The notes: generated from the letters alone by a model not told the origin. Shown: positions 1-8,454, numbered from the stretch's first letter. The stretch is 64,000 nt of DNA from Spirilliplanes yamanashiensis (GCF_016863475.1 NZ_BOOY01000011.1:1-64000); one strand, 5' to 3'. A program made the numbers and translations.

Positions 1-120
1 GGCCCGGCACGAGCAGGCCCGGCGCGAGCGGGCCCGGCACGAGCGGGCCCGGCGCAAGCGGGCCCGGCGCGAGCAGGCCAGGCGCGAGCGGGCCCGGCGC
101 GAGCGGGCCAGGCGGTGACG
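1..120. repeat. 15-bp tandem repeat, about 8 copies
   Basis: Eight near-identical 15-bp units with consensus GGCCCGGCGCGAGCG run from the first base of the window. Variation is confined to a few A/G and C/A positions. The length is a multiple of three, and in the frame of the downstream gene the units read as a Pro-Gly-Ala-Ser-Gly pentapeptide with Thr and Arg variants. The array may continue to the left of the window. Confidence 0.9.
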
Positions 121-491
121 ACCCGGGCGCGGGCGGGCGGCGTACCCGGGTCGTGCTGGCCCAGGCCGCGAACCGGGAGCCGCCCGCGGAGCCCGCCGGC
201 GGCCAGACCCCGGTGACGGCCGCCCTGGTGCGCGGGCTGGTCCGGGCGCAGCTCGCGCTCGCCCTGCGGATGGCGCTCGTCGTGGTGGTCGGGCTGGGCG
301 GGTTGCCGCTGCTGTTCGTGGTGGCACCGGACGTGGGGCAGGCGAAGGTCGTCGGCGTCACGCTGCCGTGGTTGCTGCTCGGGGCGGCGGCGTTCCCGTT
401 CCTGGTGGTGGTGGGCCTGGCGTACGTGCGCCTGGCCGAGCGCAACGAGCAGGACTTCGCCGCCGTGGTGGCGCGGGAGCGGGACCGGTGA
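3..491 (+). CDS. DUF485-like small membrane protein, 5' end outside window
   Basis: The frame is open from the window edge, so the start is not visible; a GTG at 153 is the first clear internal candidate. The N-terminal part is a low-complexity PGASG pentapeptide repeat. The C-terminal ~90 residues contain two hydrophobic segments with a short polar loop and end in a charged tail (RLAERNEQDF). This two-helix layout, directly before a sodium:solute symporter, is that of the DUF485/YjcH accessory proteins of acetate permease operons. The stop overlaps the symporter start as GTGA, implying translational coupling. The repeat extension is unusual for the family. It could instead be a distinct two-TM family with the same genetic linkage. 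Confidence 0.7.
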   Translation, partial: PGTSRPGASGPGTSGPGASGPGASRPGASGPGASGPGGDDPGAGGRRTRVVLAQAANREPPAEPAGGQTPVTAALVRGLVRAQLALALRMALVVVVGLGGLPLLFVVAPDVGQAKVVGVTLPWLLLGAAAFPFLVVVGLAYVRLAERNEQDFAAVVARERDR

Positions 492-2155
492 ACCCGTACG
501 TCGTGCCCACCCTGGTGGTGGTCACGCTGGTGACGGTCGGCATCGGGCTGTACGGGCTGCGGTTCGCCCGCACCACGTCCGACTTCCTGGTGGCGTCGCG
601 GTCGGTGAGCCCGGCGTGGAACGCGGCGGCGATCAGCGGCGAGTACCTGTCGGCGGCCAGTTTCCTCGGCGTCGCCGGGCTGGTGCTCAAGTACGGCGTC
701 GACGTGCTCTGGTACCCGGTGGGGTTCGCGGCCGGGTACCTGGCGCTGCTGCTGTTCGTGGCGGCGCCGCTGCGCCGGTCGGGGGCGTTCACGCTGCCCG
801 ACTTCTGCACGGTGCGGCTGCACTCGCCGGGGCTGCGGCGGCTGGCGACGGTGTTCGTGGTGTGTATCGGCTGCCTGTACCTGGTGCCGCAGCTGCAGGG
901 CGCCGGGCTGACGCTGGCCACGGTGACGGGCAGCCCGTACGCGCTGGGCGCCGTCGTCGTCGGGGTCGTCGTCACCGCGAACGTGGCGCTGGGCGGCATG
1001 CGCGCCATCACGTTCGTGCAGGCGTTCCAGTACTGGCTGAAGCTGACCGCGCTGGCCGTCCCTGTGGTGTTCCTGCTGATGCAGTGGCAGGCCGACGGGC
1101 GGCCCGCGGTGACGCCGCCGGAGCCGACGTTCGCGGTGGCGACCACCGTCGTGGTCGAGAACGACGCCACCCTCACCCTGCCCGACGGCACGACCGAGGA
1201 GGTACGCGCCGGCACCGTCCTGACCTATGAGCCGGGCGACCCGGCGCCCCAGGTGTCGGGCGTCGACGCACGGCACGGCCTGGACTGGCTGCTGCCCGGG
1301 GATCCCGGGGCGGGCGACCGCGGCCTGTTCGCCACGTACTCGCTGATCCTCGCCACGTTCCTCGGCACGATGGGGTTGCCGCACGTCCTGGTGCGGTTCT
1401 ACACGAACCCGGACGGCGCCAGCGCCCGCCGCACCACGCTGGTCGTGCTGGCCCTGGTCGGCCTGTTCTACCTGCTGCCCACGCTGTACGGGGTGCTGGG
1501 CCGCATCTACACCCCGCAGCTGCTGATGACGGGGCAGACCGACGCGGTGGTGCTGCTGCTGCCGGAGGCGGCCCTGGGCGGCGGGACGACGGGCCGGTTG
1601 CTCGGCGCGCTGGTGGCGGCGGGCGCGCTGGCCGCGTTCCTGTCCACCAGCTCGGGCCTGCTGACCAGCGTGGCCGGGGTGCTGTTCACCGACGTGCTGC
1701 ACGGCGACACCAACGGCACGGCCCGGCGCGGCTCGGTGCGCGACTTCCGGGCGGCGACGCTGCTGGCGGCGTCGGTGCCGATGGCGCTGTCGCTGGGCGT
1801 CTCCGGCCTGGACGTGTCGCAGGTGGTCGGGCTGGCGTTCGCGGTGGCGGCGTCGAGCTTCTGCCCGCTGCTGGTCCTCGGCATCTGGTGGCGCGGCCTG
1901 ACCGACGCCGGCGCGGCGGCGGGCGTGCTGGCCGGCGGCGGCGCGGCGATGCTGGCGGTGCTGATGACGGTGGCGGGGCCGCCCCTGTCGGGCTGGCCGG
2001 CGGCGCTGCTGGGGCAGCCCGCGGCGTGGACGGTGCCGCTCGCGTTCACGGTGATGGTGGTGGGTTCGCTGTTGACCCGCGCCCGCGTCCCGGCGGACGT
2101 CGGCGCCACGATGCTGCGCCTGCACGCCCCGGAGATCGCGCTAAAGAAGCTTTAA
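488..2155 (+). CDS. sodium:solute symporter (acetate permease-like)
   Basis: A 555-residue polytopic protein of the SSS family, probably importing a monocarboxylate such as acetate with Na+ or H+ across the cytoplasmic membrane. Family features include the early segment ISGEYLSAASFLG, the substrate-path segment ALGGMRAITFVQAFQYW and MGLPHVLVRFYTNP. Between two helices (about residues 210-270) lies a polar extracytoplasmic insert rich in Asp, Thr and Pro, which the second symporter copy at 6733 replaces with a different loop. The GTG start overlaps the preceding small membrane gene by four bases, so the two probably form one transport unit. The substrate is inferred from family and operon structure only. 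Confidence 0.85.
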   Translation: MNPYVVPTLVVVTLVTVGIGLYGLRFARTTSDFLVASRSVSPAWNAAAISGEYLSAASFLGVAGLVLKYGVDVLWYPVGFAAGYLALLLFVAAPLRRSGAFTLPDFCTVRLHSPGLRRLATVFVVCIGCLYLVPQLQGAGLTLATVTGSPYALGAVVVGVVVTANVALGGMRAITFVQAFQYWLKLTALAVPVVFLLMQWQADGRPAVTPPEPTFAVATTVVVENDATLTLPDGTTEEVRAGTVLTYEPGDPAPQVSGVDARHGLDWLLPGDPGAGDRGLFATYSLILATFLGTMGLPHVLVRFYTNPDGASARRTTLVVLALVGLFYLLPTLYGVLGRIYTPQLLMTGQTDAVVLLLPEAALGGGTTGRLLGALVAAGALAAFLSTSSGLLTSVAGVLFTDVLHGDTNGTARRGSVRDFRAATLLAASVPMALSLGVSGLDVSQVVGLAFAVAASSFCPLLVLGIWWRGLTDAGAAAGVLAGGGAAMLAVLMTVAGPPLSGWPAALLGQPAAWTVPLAFTVMVVGSLLTRARVPADVGATMLRLHAPEIALKKL

Positions 2156-2251
2156 GGAACCGTCGCGCTGCGTCGTGAACCCGCGCCCGGAGCCGTCCCG
2201 TACTTCCCGGTACCGCAACGGGGCGGTCCCTGAGGTGAGAAGGAGCGGTGC

Positions 2252-3157
2252 ATGTATCGACGCGGAATGAGCGGCCGGACGCGCAAGATGGTGATCGGTG
2301 GGGCCGCGGCGGCGCTGCTCGGCGGGGCGCTGGCGGTCAGCACCGGGATGGGTCAGGCCGCGGAGTCCTGCGTCGGGCTCGACCAGGCGCTGCGCAACAA
2401 CCTGAACTTCATCGCCGGCCAGCGGGCGAACCCCGACGCGCTGGCCGAGGCCCGGATCGCCAACCGGCAGGCGGTCGTCGACCTGATTCAGCAACGGCGC
2501 GCCACAGCAGGGTGCACCGCTGACGTCCAGGCCGACGCGGGCAACGGCAACGCCGGCGGCAACGGGAACGCGGGCGGGAACGGCAACGGGAACGCGGGCG
2601 GCAACGGCAACGGCAACGCGGGCGGGAACGGCAATGCCGGTGGCAACGGCAACGGGAACGCGGGCGGCAACGGGAACGCCGGCGGGAACGGCAACGGCAA
2701 TGCCGGTGGCAACGGCGGGCGGAACGAGAACGGCAACAACGGCAACGCCAACGGCAACCAGGGCAACGGCAACGGCCGGGGCAACCAGGGCAACGGCAAT
2801 GGCAACGGCGGCGCGAACGGTGGCGCCGACGGTGGCGCCGACGCCGGCGACGACGCGGCGGCTCCCCCGGCCGCCGCTCCGCCCGCGGCGGCTCCCCCGG
2901 CCGCGTCCGGTGACGTCGTCTGCCAGGGTTCGACCGTGACGCTGTCGGGCGAGGGCGGCGCGCCGGCCGCGTCGAGCGGCACGCACCCCGTCGGCACGGT
3001 GCTGAAGGTGACGAACCTGGACAACAACAAGTCCACGACGGTCGAGGTGACCAGCGTGTCCGGCAGCTGCGCGCTGCTGAACAACGCGGCCTTCGAGCAG
3101 GTCCGCGAGCCGGGCAAGTTCCTCATCCGGCGGGCCGTCATCGAGCGCGTCGGCTGA
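2252..3157 (+). CDS. secreted Gly/Asn-repeat protein with RlpA-like C-terminal domain
   Basis: This 301-residue protein starts with an arginine-rich stretch and a hydrophobic segment ending near AxA (residues ~10-35), a likely signal peptide. A short helical part with two cysteines follows. Then come ~90 residues of GNGNAGG-type repeats, an Ala/Pro spacer and a C-terminal ~80-residue domain. That domain carries GTHPVGTVLKVTNLDNNKS, which matches the GTxxxVTNxxNGKS signature of double-psi beta-barrel RlpA-like domains, plus two cysteines that could form a disulfide. The start is set by GAAGGAG ten bases upstream. A role in the cell envelope is plausible; no enzymatic residue can be assigned. 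Confidence 0.75.
   Translation: MYRRGMSGRTRKMVIGGAAAALLGGALAVSTGMGQAAESCVGLDQALRNNLNFIAGQRANPDALAEARIANRQAVVDLIQQRRATAGCTADVQADAGNGNAGGNGNAGGNGNGNAGGNGNGNAGGNGNAGGNGNGNAGGNGNAGGNGNGNAGGNGGRNENGNNGNANGNQGNGNGRGNQGNGNGNGGANGGADGGADAGDDAAAPPAAAPPAAAPPAASGDVVCQGSTVTLSGEGGAPAASSGTHPVGTVLKVTNLDNNKSTTVEVTSVSGSCALLNNAAFEQVREPGKFLIRRAVIERVG
2535..2815 (+). repeat. degenerate short repeats encoding Gly-Asn-rich segment
   Basis: GGCAACGG, GGGAACGC and GGCGGGAACGG units recur in frame many times and encode alternating Gly-Asn with Ala-Gly-Gly. The repeat is coding and not an intergenic array. It is prone to length change by slippage. Confidence 0.85.
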
Positions 3158-3169
3158 CAATCCCTATCA

Positions 3170-3201
3170 ATCCGGGCTCGTGCTGCGGCACGGGCCCGGA
3201 T
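3170..3201 (+). terminator. hairpin terminator after secreted repeat protein
   Basis: A 14-bp stem (one G-U pair) with a TGCG loop starts 12 nt after the stop at 3157. Arms are 3170-3183 and 3188-3201. There is no U-tract, as is common in high-GC actinomycetes. It separates the secreted protein from the ABC transporter genes. Confidence 0.75.
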
Positions 3202-3251
3202 CGTACTTCGGGCCGACGCGGGGCCGGTGAGCTGCGGATACCGTTGGTGAG

Positions 3252-4007
3252 GTGATCAACGACGTGGCGCTGGCCCTGCACGGCCTGGTGAAGAGGTTCG
3301 ACACCACCCTCGCAGTGTCGGGTGTGGACCTGAACGTCCCGGTCGGCTCGTTCTTCGGCCTGCTGGGCCCGAACGGCGCCGGCAAGACCACCACCCTGTC
3401 GATGGCGGTGGGGCTGCTGCGCCCCGACGCCGGCCAGGCGCAGGTGCTCGGTCACGACGTGTGGGCCGACCCGGTGGAGGCGAAACGCCTGCTCGGCGTC
3501 CTGCCCGACGGGGTGCGCCTGTTCGACCGGCTCACCGGGGCGGAGCTGCTGGCGTACCACGGCCTGCTGCGCGGCATGGAGCCCGGCGTCGTCGACCAGC
3601 GCGCGACGGAGCTGCTGGACGTGCTGGCGCTGGGCGCGGACAACCGCACCCTCGTGGTCGACTACTCGGCCGGCATGAAGAAGAAGATCGGCCTGGCGTG
3701 CGCGCTGCTGCACGGCCCCCGGGTGCTGGTGCTGGACGAGCCGTTCGAGGCGGTCGACCCGGTGTCCGCGGCGCTGATCCGCGACATCCTGCAGCGGTAC
3801 GTGTCCGGCGGCGGCACGGTGGTGTTCTCCAGCCACGTGATGGAGGTCGTGGAGCGGCTCTGCGACCACGTGGCGATCCTCGCGGCGGGCACGATCAAGC
3901 GGGTCGGCACGATCGACGAGGTGCGCGGCGCTCGCAGCCTGGAGGACGTGTTCGTCGAGGTCGTCGGCGGCCGCACCTCGACCGGGTCGGAGCTGGCATG
4001 GCTGTGA
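3252..4007 (+). CDS. ABC transporter ATP-binding protein
   Basis: A 251-residue nucleotide-binding subunit. It has Walker A GPNGAGKT (residues 39-46), a signature-like YSAGMKKK near residue 138 in place of the usual LSGGQ, Walker B VLVLDEPFE near 160-168 and an SSHVME switch region. The degenerate signature with Met-Lys-Lys is typical of export-type ABC-2 ATPases of the daunorubicin/Nod branch. It overlaps the next gene by ten bases, which encodes the membrane partner, so the two make one exporter. The substrate is not evident. GTG at 3252 is the only sensible start before the beta-strand LALHGLVKRF. Confidence 0.9.
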   Translation: MINDVALALHGLVKRFDTTLAVSGVDLNVPVGSFFGLLGPNGAGKTTTLSMAVGLLRPDAGQAQVLGHDVWADPVEAKRLLGVLPDGVRLFDRLTGAELLAYHGLLRGMEPGVVDQRATELLDVLALGADNRTLVVDYSAGMKKKIGLACALLHGPRVLVLDEPFEAVDPVSAALIRDILQRYVSGGGTVVFSSHVMEVVERLCDHVAILAAGTIKRVGTIDEVRGARSLEDVFVEVVGGRTSTGSELAWL

Positions 4008-5641
4008 CCGCGCTGCCGGTGGCCGCCACCCGGCCGGTCTCCACCGGGCACTTCGTCAGGCTCAAGCTGCGGGTGACGGCCAACGGCCTGCGCGGCGCCA
4101 CCTGGAAGATCATCCTGTTCGTCCTGGGCGTGTTCTACGCGCTGCTGTTCGCGGCCGGCGGCTTCGTGCTGTTCATGCTGCCGGGGGCGCTGGACTCGGT
4201 GCGCGGCTACGGCATCGCGGCGGCGCTGGGCGGGGCGCTGCTGGTGCTGGGCTGGCTGCTGCTGCCGCTGGTGTTCTTCGGCGTGGACGAGTCGCTCGAC
4301 CCGGCCCGCTTCGCGCTGCTGCCGTTGCCGCGCCGCACCCTGGTCAAGGGCCTGTTCGCGGCGGCGCTGACGGGCATCCCGGCCGTGGCGACGCTGATCG
4401 CCACGGGCGGGCTGGTGCTGGGCGCGATCCTGCTCGACGGGGTCGCCGCCGGGCTGGCCGCGTTCGTCGGCGTGGTGTCCGGGCTGCTGCTGTGTGTGGC
4501 GCTGAGCCGGGCGGTGACCAGCGCGTTCGCCTCGGCGCTGCGCTCGCGCCGGTCCCGCGACCTGGCCGCCGTGCTGCTGGCCGTGCTGGCCACCCTGATC
4601 GCCCCGCTGCAGCTCGTCGTCATGAACGGCGCCGCGGCCACCGACTGGGCGCGCTTCGCCGGTGCGGTCACCGTGGTCGGCTGGACGCCGCTGGGCGCCC
4701 CGTACACCCTCGGCGCGGACGTGGCGGAGGGCCGCTGGTGGGCCGTACCCCTGAAGCTCGTGATCGTCGGGGTGACCATCGCGGGCCTGCTGGCGTGGTG
4801 GTCGCGCTCGCTGGAGAGCGCCATGATCGGCACGGCGGCGGGCGGCGGCCCGGCGGCCGTGGGCCGGCGCGGCCGCGCCCTGACCCCGACGCAGCGGCTG
4901 CTGGCGGGCGGGCTGCCCCGCAACCGGTTCGGCGCGCTGGTCGGCCGGGAGGTCCGCTACTGGTGGCGGGAGGCCCGGCGGCGGGCCGGCGTCATCACGT
5001 TCGCGGTGGTCGGCATCGTGCTGCCCATCTCGATCTCGATGTCGAACGACGACGCGGGCCTGACCGCCGCCTCCATCTCGATGATCTTCGTCGGGGCGCT
5101 GGCGGCCGTGAACCTGGCCAACCAGTTCGGCTACGAGGGCACCGCGTACGCGGCGAACGTGGTCGCGGCCGTTCCCGGCCGGGCCGAGCTGCACAGCCGC
5201 GTGCTCGGCCTGACCGTGTACGTCGCCCCGATCATGGGAGTCGTCGCCGTGGTGATCAGCTCGCTCGCGGGGCGCCCGGAGTGGATCCCGGCCCTGGCGG
5301 GCATCCTGCTCGCGGCGTACGGCACGGGCCTCGCCGCGGTGCTGCCGGTGTCGATCCTCGGCGCGTACGCGATGCCCGACACCTCGAACCCGTTCGCCAT
5401 CTCGTCCGGCGGCGGCATGGCCAAGAGCCTGTACAGCTTCGCGGCGATGCTGGTGGCGGCGGTGCTGTGCGCCCCGTACGTCATCGCGGGCCTGCTGCTC
5501 GGCGACGCCTGGCTGTGGGCGGCGCTGCCGGTCGGGCTGGTGTACGGCGGCGCGTTCTACGCCCTGGGCGCGCACCTGTCGGGCAAGCTGCTCGACCGGC
5601 GCATGCCCGAGCTGCTCCAGGCGGTCAACCCCCGGCACTGA
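3998..5641 (+). CDS. ABC-2 type transporter permease
   Basis: A 547-residue integral membrane protein with about a dozen hydrophobic segments arranged in two halves separated by an Arg-rich cytoplasmic linker (around residues 285-330, RRGRALTPTQRLL). The size, two-half layout and direct coupling to the ATPase gene (ATG at 3998 lies inside the ATPase 3' end) identify it as the permease of the exporter. It resembles the large putative ABC exporter family and not small six-helix ABC-2 permeases. The function is probably export of a lipid, peptide or antibiotic-like compound, which is inference. Confidence 0.8.
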   Translation: MAVTALPVAATRPVSTGHFVRLKLRVTANGLRGATWKIILFVLGVFYALLFAAGGFVLFMLPGALDSVRGYGIAAALGGALLVLGWLLLPLVFFGVDESLDPARFALLPLPRRTLVKGLFAAALTGIPAVATLIATGGLVLGAILLDGVAAGLAAFVGVVSGLLLCVALSRAVTSAFASALRSRRSRDLAAVLLAVLATLIAPLQLVVMNGAAATDWARFAGAVTVVGWTPLGAPYTLGADVAEGRWWAVPLKLVIVGVTIAGLLAWWSRSLESAMIGTAAGGGPAAVGRRGRALTPTQRLLAGGLPRNRFGALVGREVRYWWREARRRAGVITFAVVGIVLPISISMSNDDAGLTAASISMIFVGALAAVNLANQFGYEGTAYAANVVAAVPGRAELHSRVLGLTVYVAPIMGVVAVVISSLAGRPEWIPALAGILLAAYGTGLAAVLPVSILGAYAMPDTSNPFAISSGGGMAKSLYSFAAMLVAAVLCAPYVIAGLLLGDAWLWAALPVGLVYGGAFYALGAHLSGKLLDRRMPELLQAVNPRH

Positions 5642-5656
5642 CCGGGCGGGCGACGG

Positions 5657-5662
5657 CAGAAT
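5657..5662 (+). promoter_or_regulatory. -10 hexamer CAGAAT for leaderless start at 5670
   Basis: CAGAAT followed by 7 nt and GTG. The same block (GGCAGAATGG..GGCGTG) precedes the zincin gene on the other strand at 22842-22855. Confidence 0.45.
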
Positions 5663-5669
5663 GGTCGGC

Positions 5670-6191
5670 GTGAACCCCGACGGGCCGGGCGGCCGGATCC
5701 ACCACAGCGACCCCTTCGCCACCCCGGAGGCGGACCGCTCGCCGACCCGCCGGCTGCGCGGGCGGCTGGCGTCGCCGGTCACGCTGTGGACGACGCCGGG
5801 GCCGGCCGGGCTGACGGTGTCGTCGACGGTGGTGGCCGACGGCGACCCGGCCCGCGTGCTGGGCGTGGTGGACGCCGAGAGCGAGTTCTGGGCGGAGGCG
5901 GAGCACGCCGGCCGGTTCGCGGTGGCCCCGCTGACGGCGGCCGACCGGCAGCTCGCCGACCGGTTCGCCGGGCTGATGCCCGCGCCGGGCGGGCTGTTCG
6001 CGCAGGAGCGGTGGCACGAGACGCCGTACGGTCCGGTGCCGGGCGGAACGTGGGCGGGCTGCCGGCTCGACGGCGCGGAGCCGTTCGGCTGGGGCCTGCT
6101 GGTGCGGGGCACGATCGAGGCGGTGGAGGTCGGACCGGACACCGGGCCGCTGCTGCACCACCGCGGGAGGTACCGGACGCTGGCCGGCTGA
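5670..6191 (+). CDS. flavin reductase-like (FMN-binding split barrel) protein
   Basis: A 173-residue protein whose core resembles flavin reductase-like FMN-binding domains. It has an early strand SPVTLWTTPGPAGLTVSS (typical TxxxxxxxGLTVSS), then EFWAEAEHAGRFAVAPLT and a later acidic strand EAVEVGPD. Family members bind FMN and act as flavin oxidoreductases or monooxygenase partners. I take GTG 5670 as start because it lies seven bases after a CAGAAT -10 box; ATG 5661 is an in-frame alternative. It stands alone between the exporter and the second symporter unit. Confidence 0.7.
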   Translation: MNPDGPGGRIHHSDPFATPEADRSPTRRLRGRLASPVTLWTTPGPAGLTVSSTVVADGDPARVLGVVDAESEFWAEAEHAGRFAVAPLTAADRQLADRFAGLMPAPGGLFAQERWHETPYGPVPGGTWAGCRLDGAEPFGWGLLVRGTIEAVEVGPDTGPLLHHRGRYRTLAG

Positions 6192-6352
6192 GCGGGCCGC
6201 GCGCCGAGCGGTGGTGACGCGGGTCACTGGGCGCACCGTACCGGCCGCTCGGCGCAGCCGACGACCGGCCGTCCGCGGGCGCCTTCCACATCCGGCCGCA
6301 CCGCTCCTACCGTGCGCGAAAGTCCACTCCCACGAAGGTGGTGAGCTTCCGC
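6192..6352. other. intergenic region ahead of DUF485/symporter operon
   Basis: 160 bp without a credible reading frame. It must hold the promoter of the operon starting at 6353, but no convincing -35/-10 pair was found. A GAAGGTGG Shine-Dalgarno block lies 11 nt before the ATG. Confidence 0.5.
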
Positions 6353-6736
6353 ATGACGACCGACGTCCCCGACAGTGCCGCGCAGGCGGCGGATCCCGAT
6401 CGGCAGCCCGCGCCGGCGACCCCGGCCCGCAGCTACATCGCCGTTCAGGACTCCGCCGAGTTCGCGGGGCTCCGCCGAGCGCTCCGCCGGTTCATCTTCC
6501 CGATGACCGTGGCCTTCTTCCTCTGGTACGCCCTGTACGTGCTGCTCTCCGCGTACGCGCGCGGTTTCATGGGCCTCAAGATCATCGGCAACATCAACGT
6601 CGCCCTGGTCTTCGGCCTGCTCCAGTTCGTGTCCACGTTCGCCATCGCGTGGGCGTACTCGCGCTACGCCGACCGCAACATCGACCCCACGGCCGAGAAG
6701 ATCAAGGCCGACCTGGACGCCGGGGAGGCGAAGTGA
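6353..6736 (+). CDS. DUF485 domain membrane protein
   Basis: A 127-residue protein with a ~45-residue polar N-terminus and two membrane helices, FPMTVAFFLWYALYVLLSAY and a second segment VALVFGLLQFVSTFAIAWAY. The FPMTxxFxxWY pattern is the classic DUF485 (YjcH) signature. Family members sit next to acetate permease and are thought to modulate it. ATG 6353 is preferred over GTG 6338 because the GAAGG Shine-Dalgarno lies too close to the latter. Its stop overlaps the next start as GTGA. Confidence 0.9.
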   Translation: MTTDVPDSAAQAADPDRQPAPATPARSYIAVQDSAEFAGLRRALRRFIFPMTVAFFLWYALYVLLSAYARGFMGLKIIGNINVALVFGLLQFVSTFAIAWAYSRYADRNIDPTAEKIKADLDAGEAK

Positions 6737-8403
6737 GCGACTTCCTGGCGGCGGAGGCGTCGAACTCGACGGCCCGCACCCTCACCATCACGCTGTTCCT
6801 GGTGTTCGTGGCGATCACCCTCGGCATCACGGTCTGGGCGAGCCGGCAGACCAAGACGGCCACGGACTTCTACGCGGGCGGCCGGTCGTTCTCCGGCTTC
6901 CAGAACGGCATGGCGATCGGCGGCGACTACATGTCGGCGGCGTCGTTCCTCGGCATCGCCGGCCTGATCGCCCTGTACGGCTACGACGGCTTCCTGTACT
7001 CGATCGGCTTCCTGGTCGCCTGGCTGGTGGCGCTGCTGCTGGTGGCGGAGCTGCTGCGCAACTCGGGCCGCTACACGATGGCGGACGTGCTGGCGTTCCG
7101 GATGCGGCAGCGGCCGGTGCGCACGGCGGCGGCGGTCTCCACGATCACCGTGTCGATCTTCTACCTGCTGGCCCAGATGGTCGGCGCGGGCGCCCTGGTG
7201 GCGCTGCTGCTGGGCATCCGCCCGGGCACGACGTTCCTCGGCATGGACGCGGACACCGCCAAGGTGGCCACGATCATCCTGGTCGGCGCGCTGATGATCA
7301 TCTACGTGACCGTCGGCGGCATGAAGGGCACCACCTACGTGCAGATCGTCAAGGCGTTCCTGCTCATGGGCGGCGCGCTGCTGATGACGATCCTGGTGCT
7401 GGCGCAGTACAAGTTCAACCTGTCGTCGCTGCTCGGCGACGCGGCGCAGCAGTCCGGCAAGGGGGCGGCGTTCCTCGAACCCGGCCTGCGGTACGGCGTC
7501 GAGAGCGCCAGCGCCTCGGCGACGTTCTACTCCAAGATGGACCTGCTGTCGCTGGGCATCGCGCTGGTGCTCGGCACGGCCGGCCTGCCGCACATCCTCA
7601 TCCGGTTCTACACCGTCCCCACCGCGAAGACCGCCCGCAAGAGCGTGCTCTGGGCCATCGGCATCATCGGCACGTTCTACCTGCTGACCCTGGCGCTGGG
7701 CTTCGGCGCGGCGGCGCTGGTCGGCGGCGCGGCGATCCGCGAGCAGGACGCGGCCGGCAACACGGCGGCGCCGCAGCTCGCCGAGGCGCTCGGCGTCGAG
7801 TTCTTCGGCGGCGACATCGGCGGGGCCACCCTGCTGGCGATCATCGCGGCGGTCGCGTTCGCCACGATCCTCGCGGTGGTCGCGGGCCTGACCCTGGCGT
7901 CCTCGTCGAGCCTGGCGCACGACTTCTACGCCAACGTGATCAAGCGTGGCGAGGCGTCGGAGCGGCAGGAGGTCCGGGTCGCCCGCATCGCGGCGTTCGC
8001 GATCGGCGCGGTCGCGATCACCCTGTCGATCTTCGCGCAGAGCCTGAACGTGGCGTTCCTGGTGGCGCTGGCGTTCGCGGTGGCGGCGTCCGGCAACCTG
8101 CCGACGATCCTCTACAGCCTGTTCTGGCGGCGGTTCAACACCTCCGGGGCGCTGTGGGCCACGTACAGCGGCATCGTCTCGGCCGTCGTGCTGGTGTTCT
8201 TCTCGCCGGTGGTGTCCGGCTCGGCCACCTCGATGTTCAAGACGGTCGACTTCAGCTGGTTCCCGCTGTCCAACCCCGGCCTCATCTCGATCCCGATCGG
8301 CTTCCTGGCCGGCTGGCTCGGGACGATCCTGAGCAAGGAGAACGACCGGGAGAAGTTCGCCGAGCTCGAGGTCCGGGCGCTCACCGGACACGGCGCGCAC
8401 TGA
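6733..8403 (+). CDS. actP: cation acetate symporter
   Basis: A 556-residue polytopic SSS-family transporter. Diagnostic segments are ATDFYAGGRSFSGFQNGMAI, GGDYMSAASFLG, VGGMKGTTYVQIVKAFLLM, GLPHILIRFYTVPTAKTARKS and SSSLAHDFYANV, all characteristic of ActP. It probably takes up acetate and other short monocarboxylates with Na+ and works with the DUF485 protein encoded immediately upstream. A 30-bp palindrome 10 bases after the stop likely ends the transcript. It is a paralogue of the protein at 488-2155, but closer to canonical ActP. Confidence 0.9.
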   Translation: MSDFLAAEASNSTARTLTITLFLVFVAITLGITVWASRQTKTATDFYAGGRSFSGFQNGMAIGGDYMSAASFLGIAGLIALYGYDGFLYSIGFLVAWLVALLLVAELLRNSGRYTMADVLAFRMRQRPVRTAAAVSTITVSIFYLLAQMVGAGALVALLLGIRPGTTFLGMDADTAKVATIILVGALMIIYVTVGGMKGTTYVQIVKAFLLMGGALLMTILVLAQYKFNLSSLLGDAAQQSGKGAAFLEPGLRYGVESASASATFYSKMDLLSLGIALVLGTAGLPHILIRFYTVPTAKTARKSVLWAIGIIGTFYLLTLALGFGAAALVGGAAIREQDAAGNTAAPQLAEALGVEFFGGDIGGATLLAIIAAVAFATILAVVAGLTLASSSSLAHDFYANVIKRGEASERQEVRVARIAAFAIGAVAITLSIFAQSLNVAFLVALAFAVAASGNLPTILYSLFWRRFNTSGALWATYSGIVSAVVLVFFSPVVSGSATSMFKTVDFSWFPLSNPGLISIPIGFLAGWLGTILSKENDREKFAELEVRALTGHGAH

Positions 8404-8412
8404 CCGCCCGCA

Positions 8413-8442
8413 CCGAGCGGGGCCCGCGCGGGCCCCGCTCGG
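8413..8442. terminator. 30-bp perfect palindrome, terminator of symporter operon
   Basis: The sequence from 8413 to 8442 is a perfect inverted repeat with arms starting CCGAGCGGGGCCC. It begins 10 nt after the actP stop and ends directly at the TAGGGT -10 hexamer (8443-8448) of the next gene. It can therefore act as a terminator for one operon and sit over the -35 zone of the next. Confidence 0.8.
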
Positions 8443-8448
8443 TAGGGT
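8443..8448 (+). promoter_or_regulatory. -10 hexamer TAGGGT, leaderless start at 8455
   Basis: TAGGGT is followed by 6 nt and ATG. No Shine-Dalgarno is present, and no -35 is visible because the position is occupied by the palindrome. Confidence 0.6.
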
Positions 8449-8454
8449 GTCGGC

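Noticed and set aside
1..120. Possible CRISPR array
   Set aside because: Repeats are 15 bp and directly adjacent without spacers, and they read in frame in a protein.
2535..2815. Possible CRISPR array or DNA structural repeat
   Set aside because: Units are short and in frame, encoding a Gly-Asn repeat in an otherwise well-formed secreted protein.
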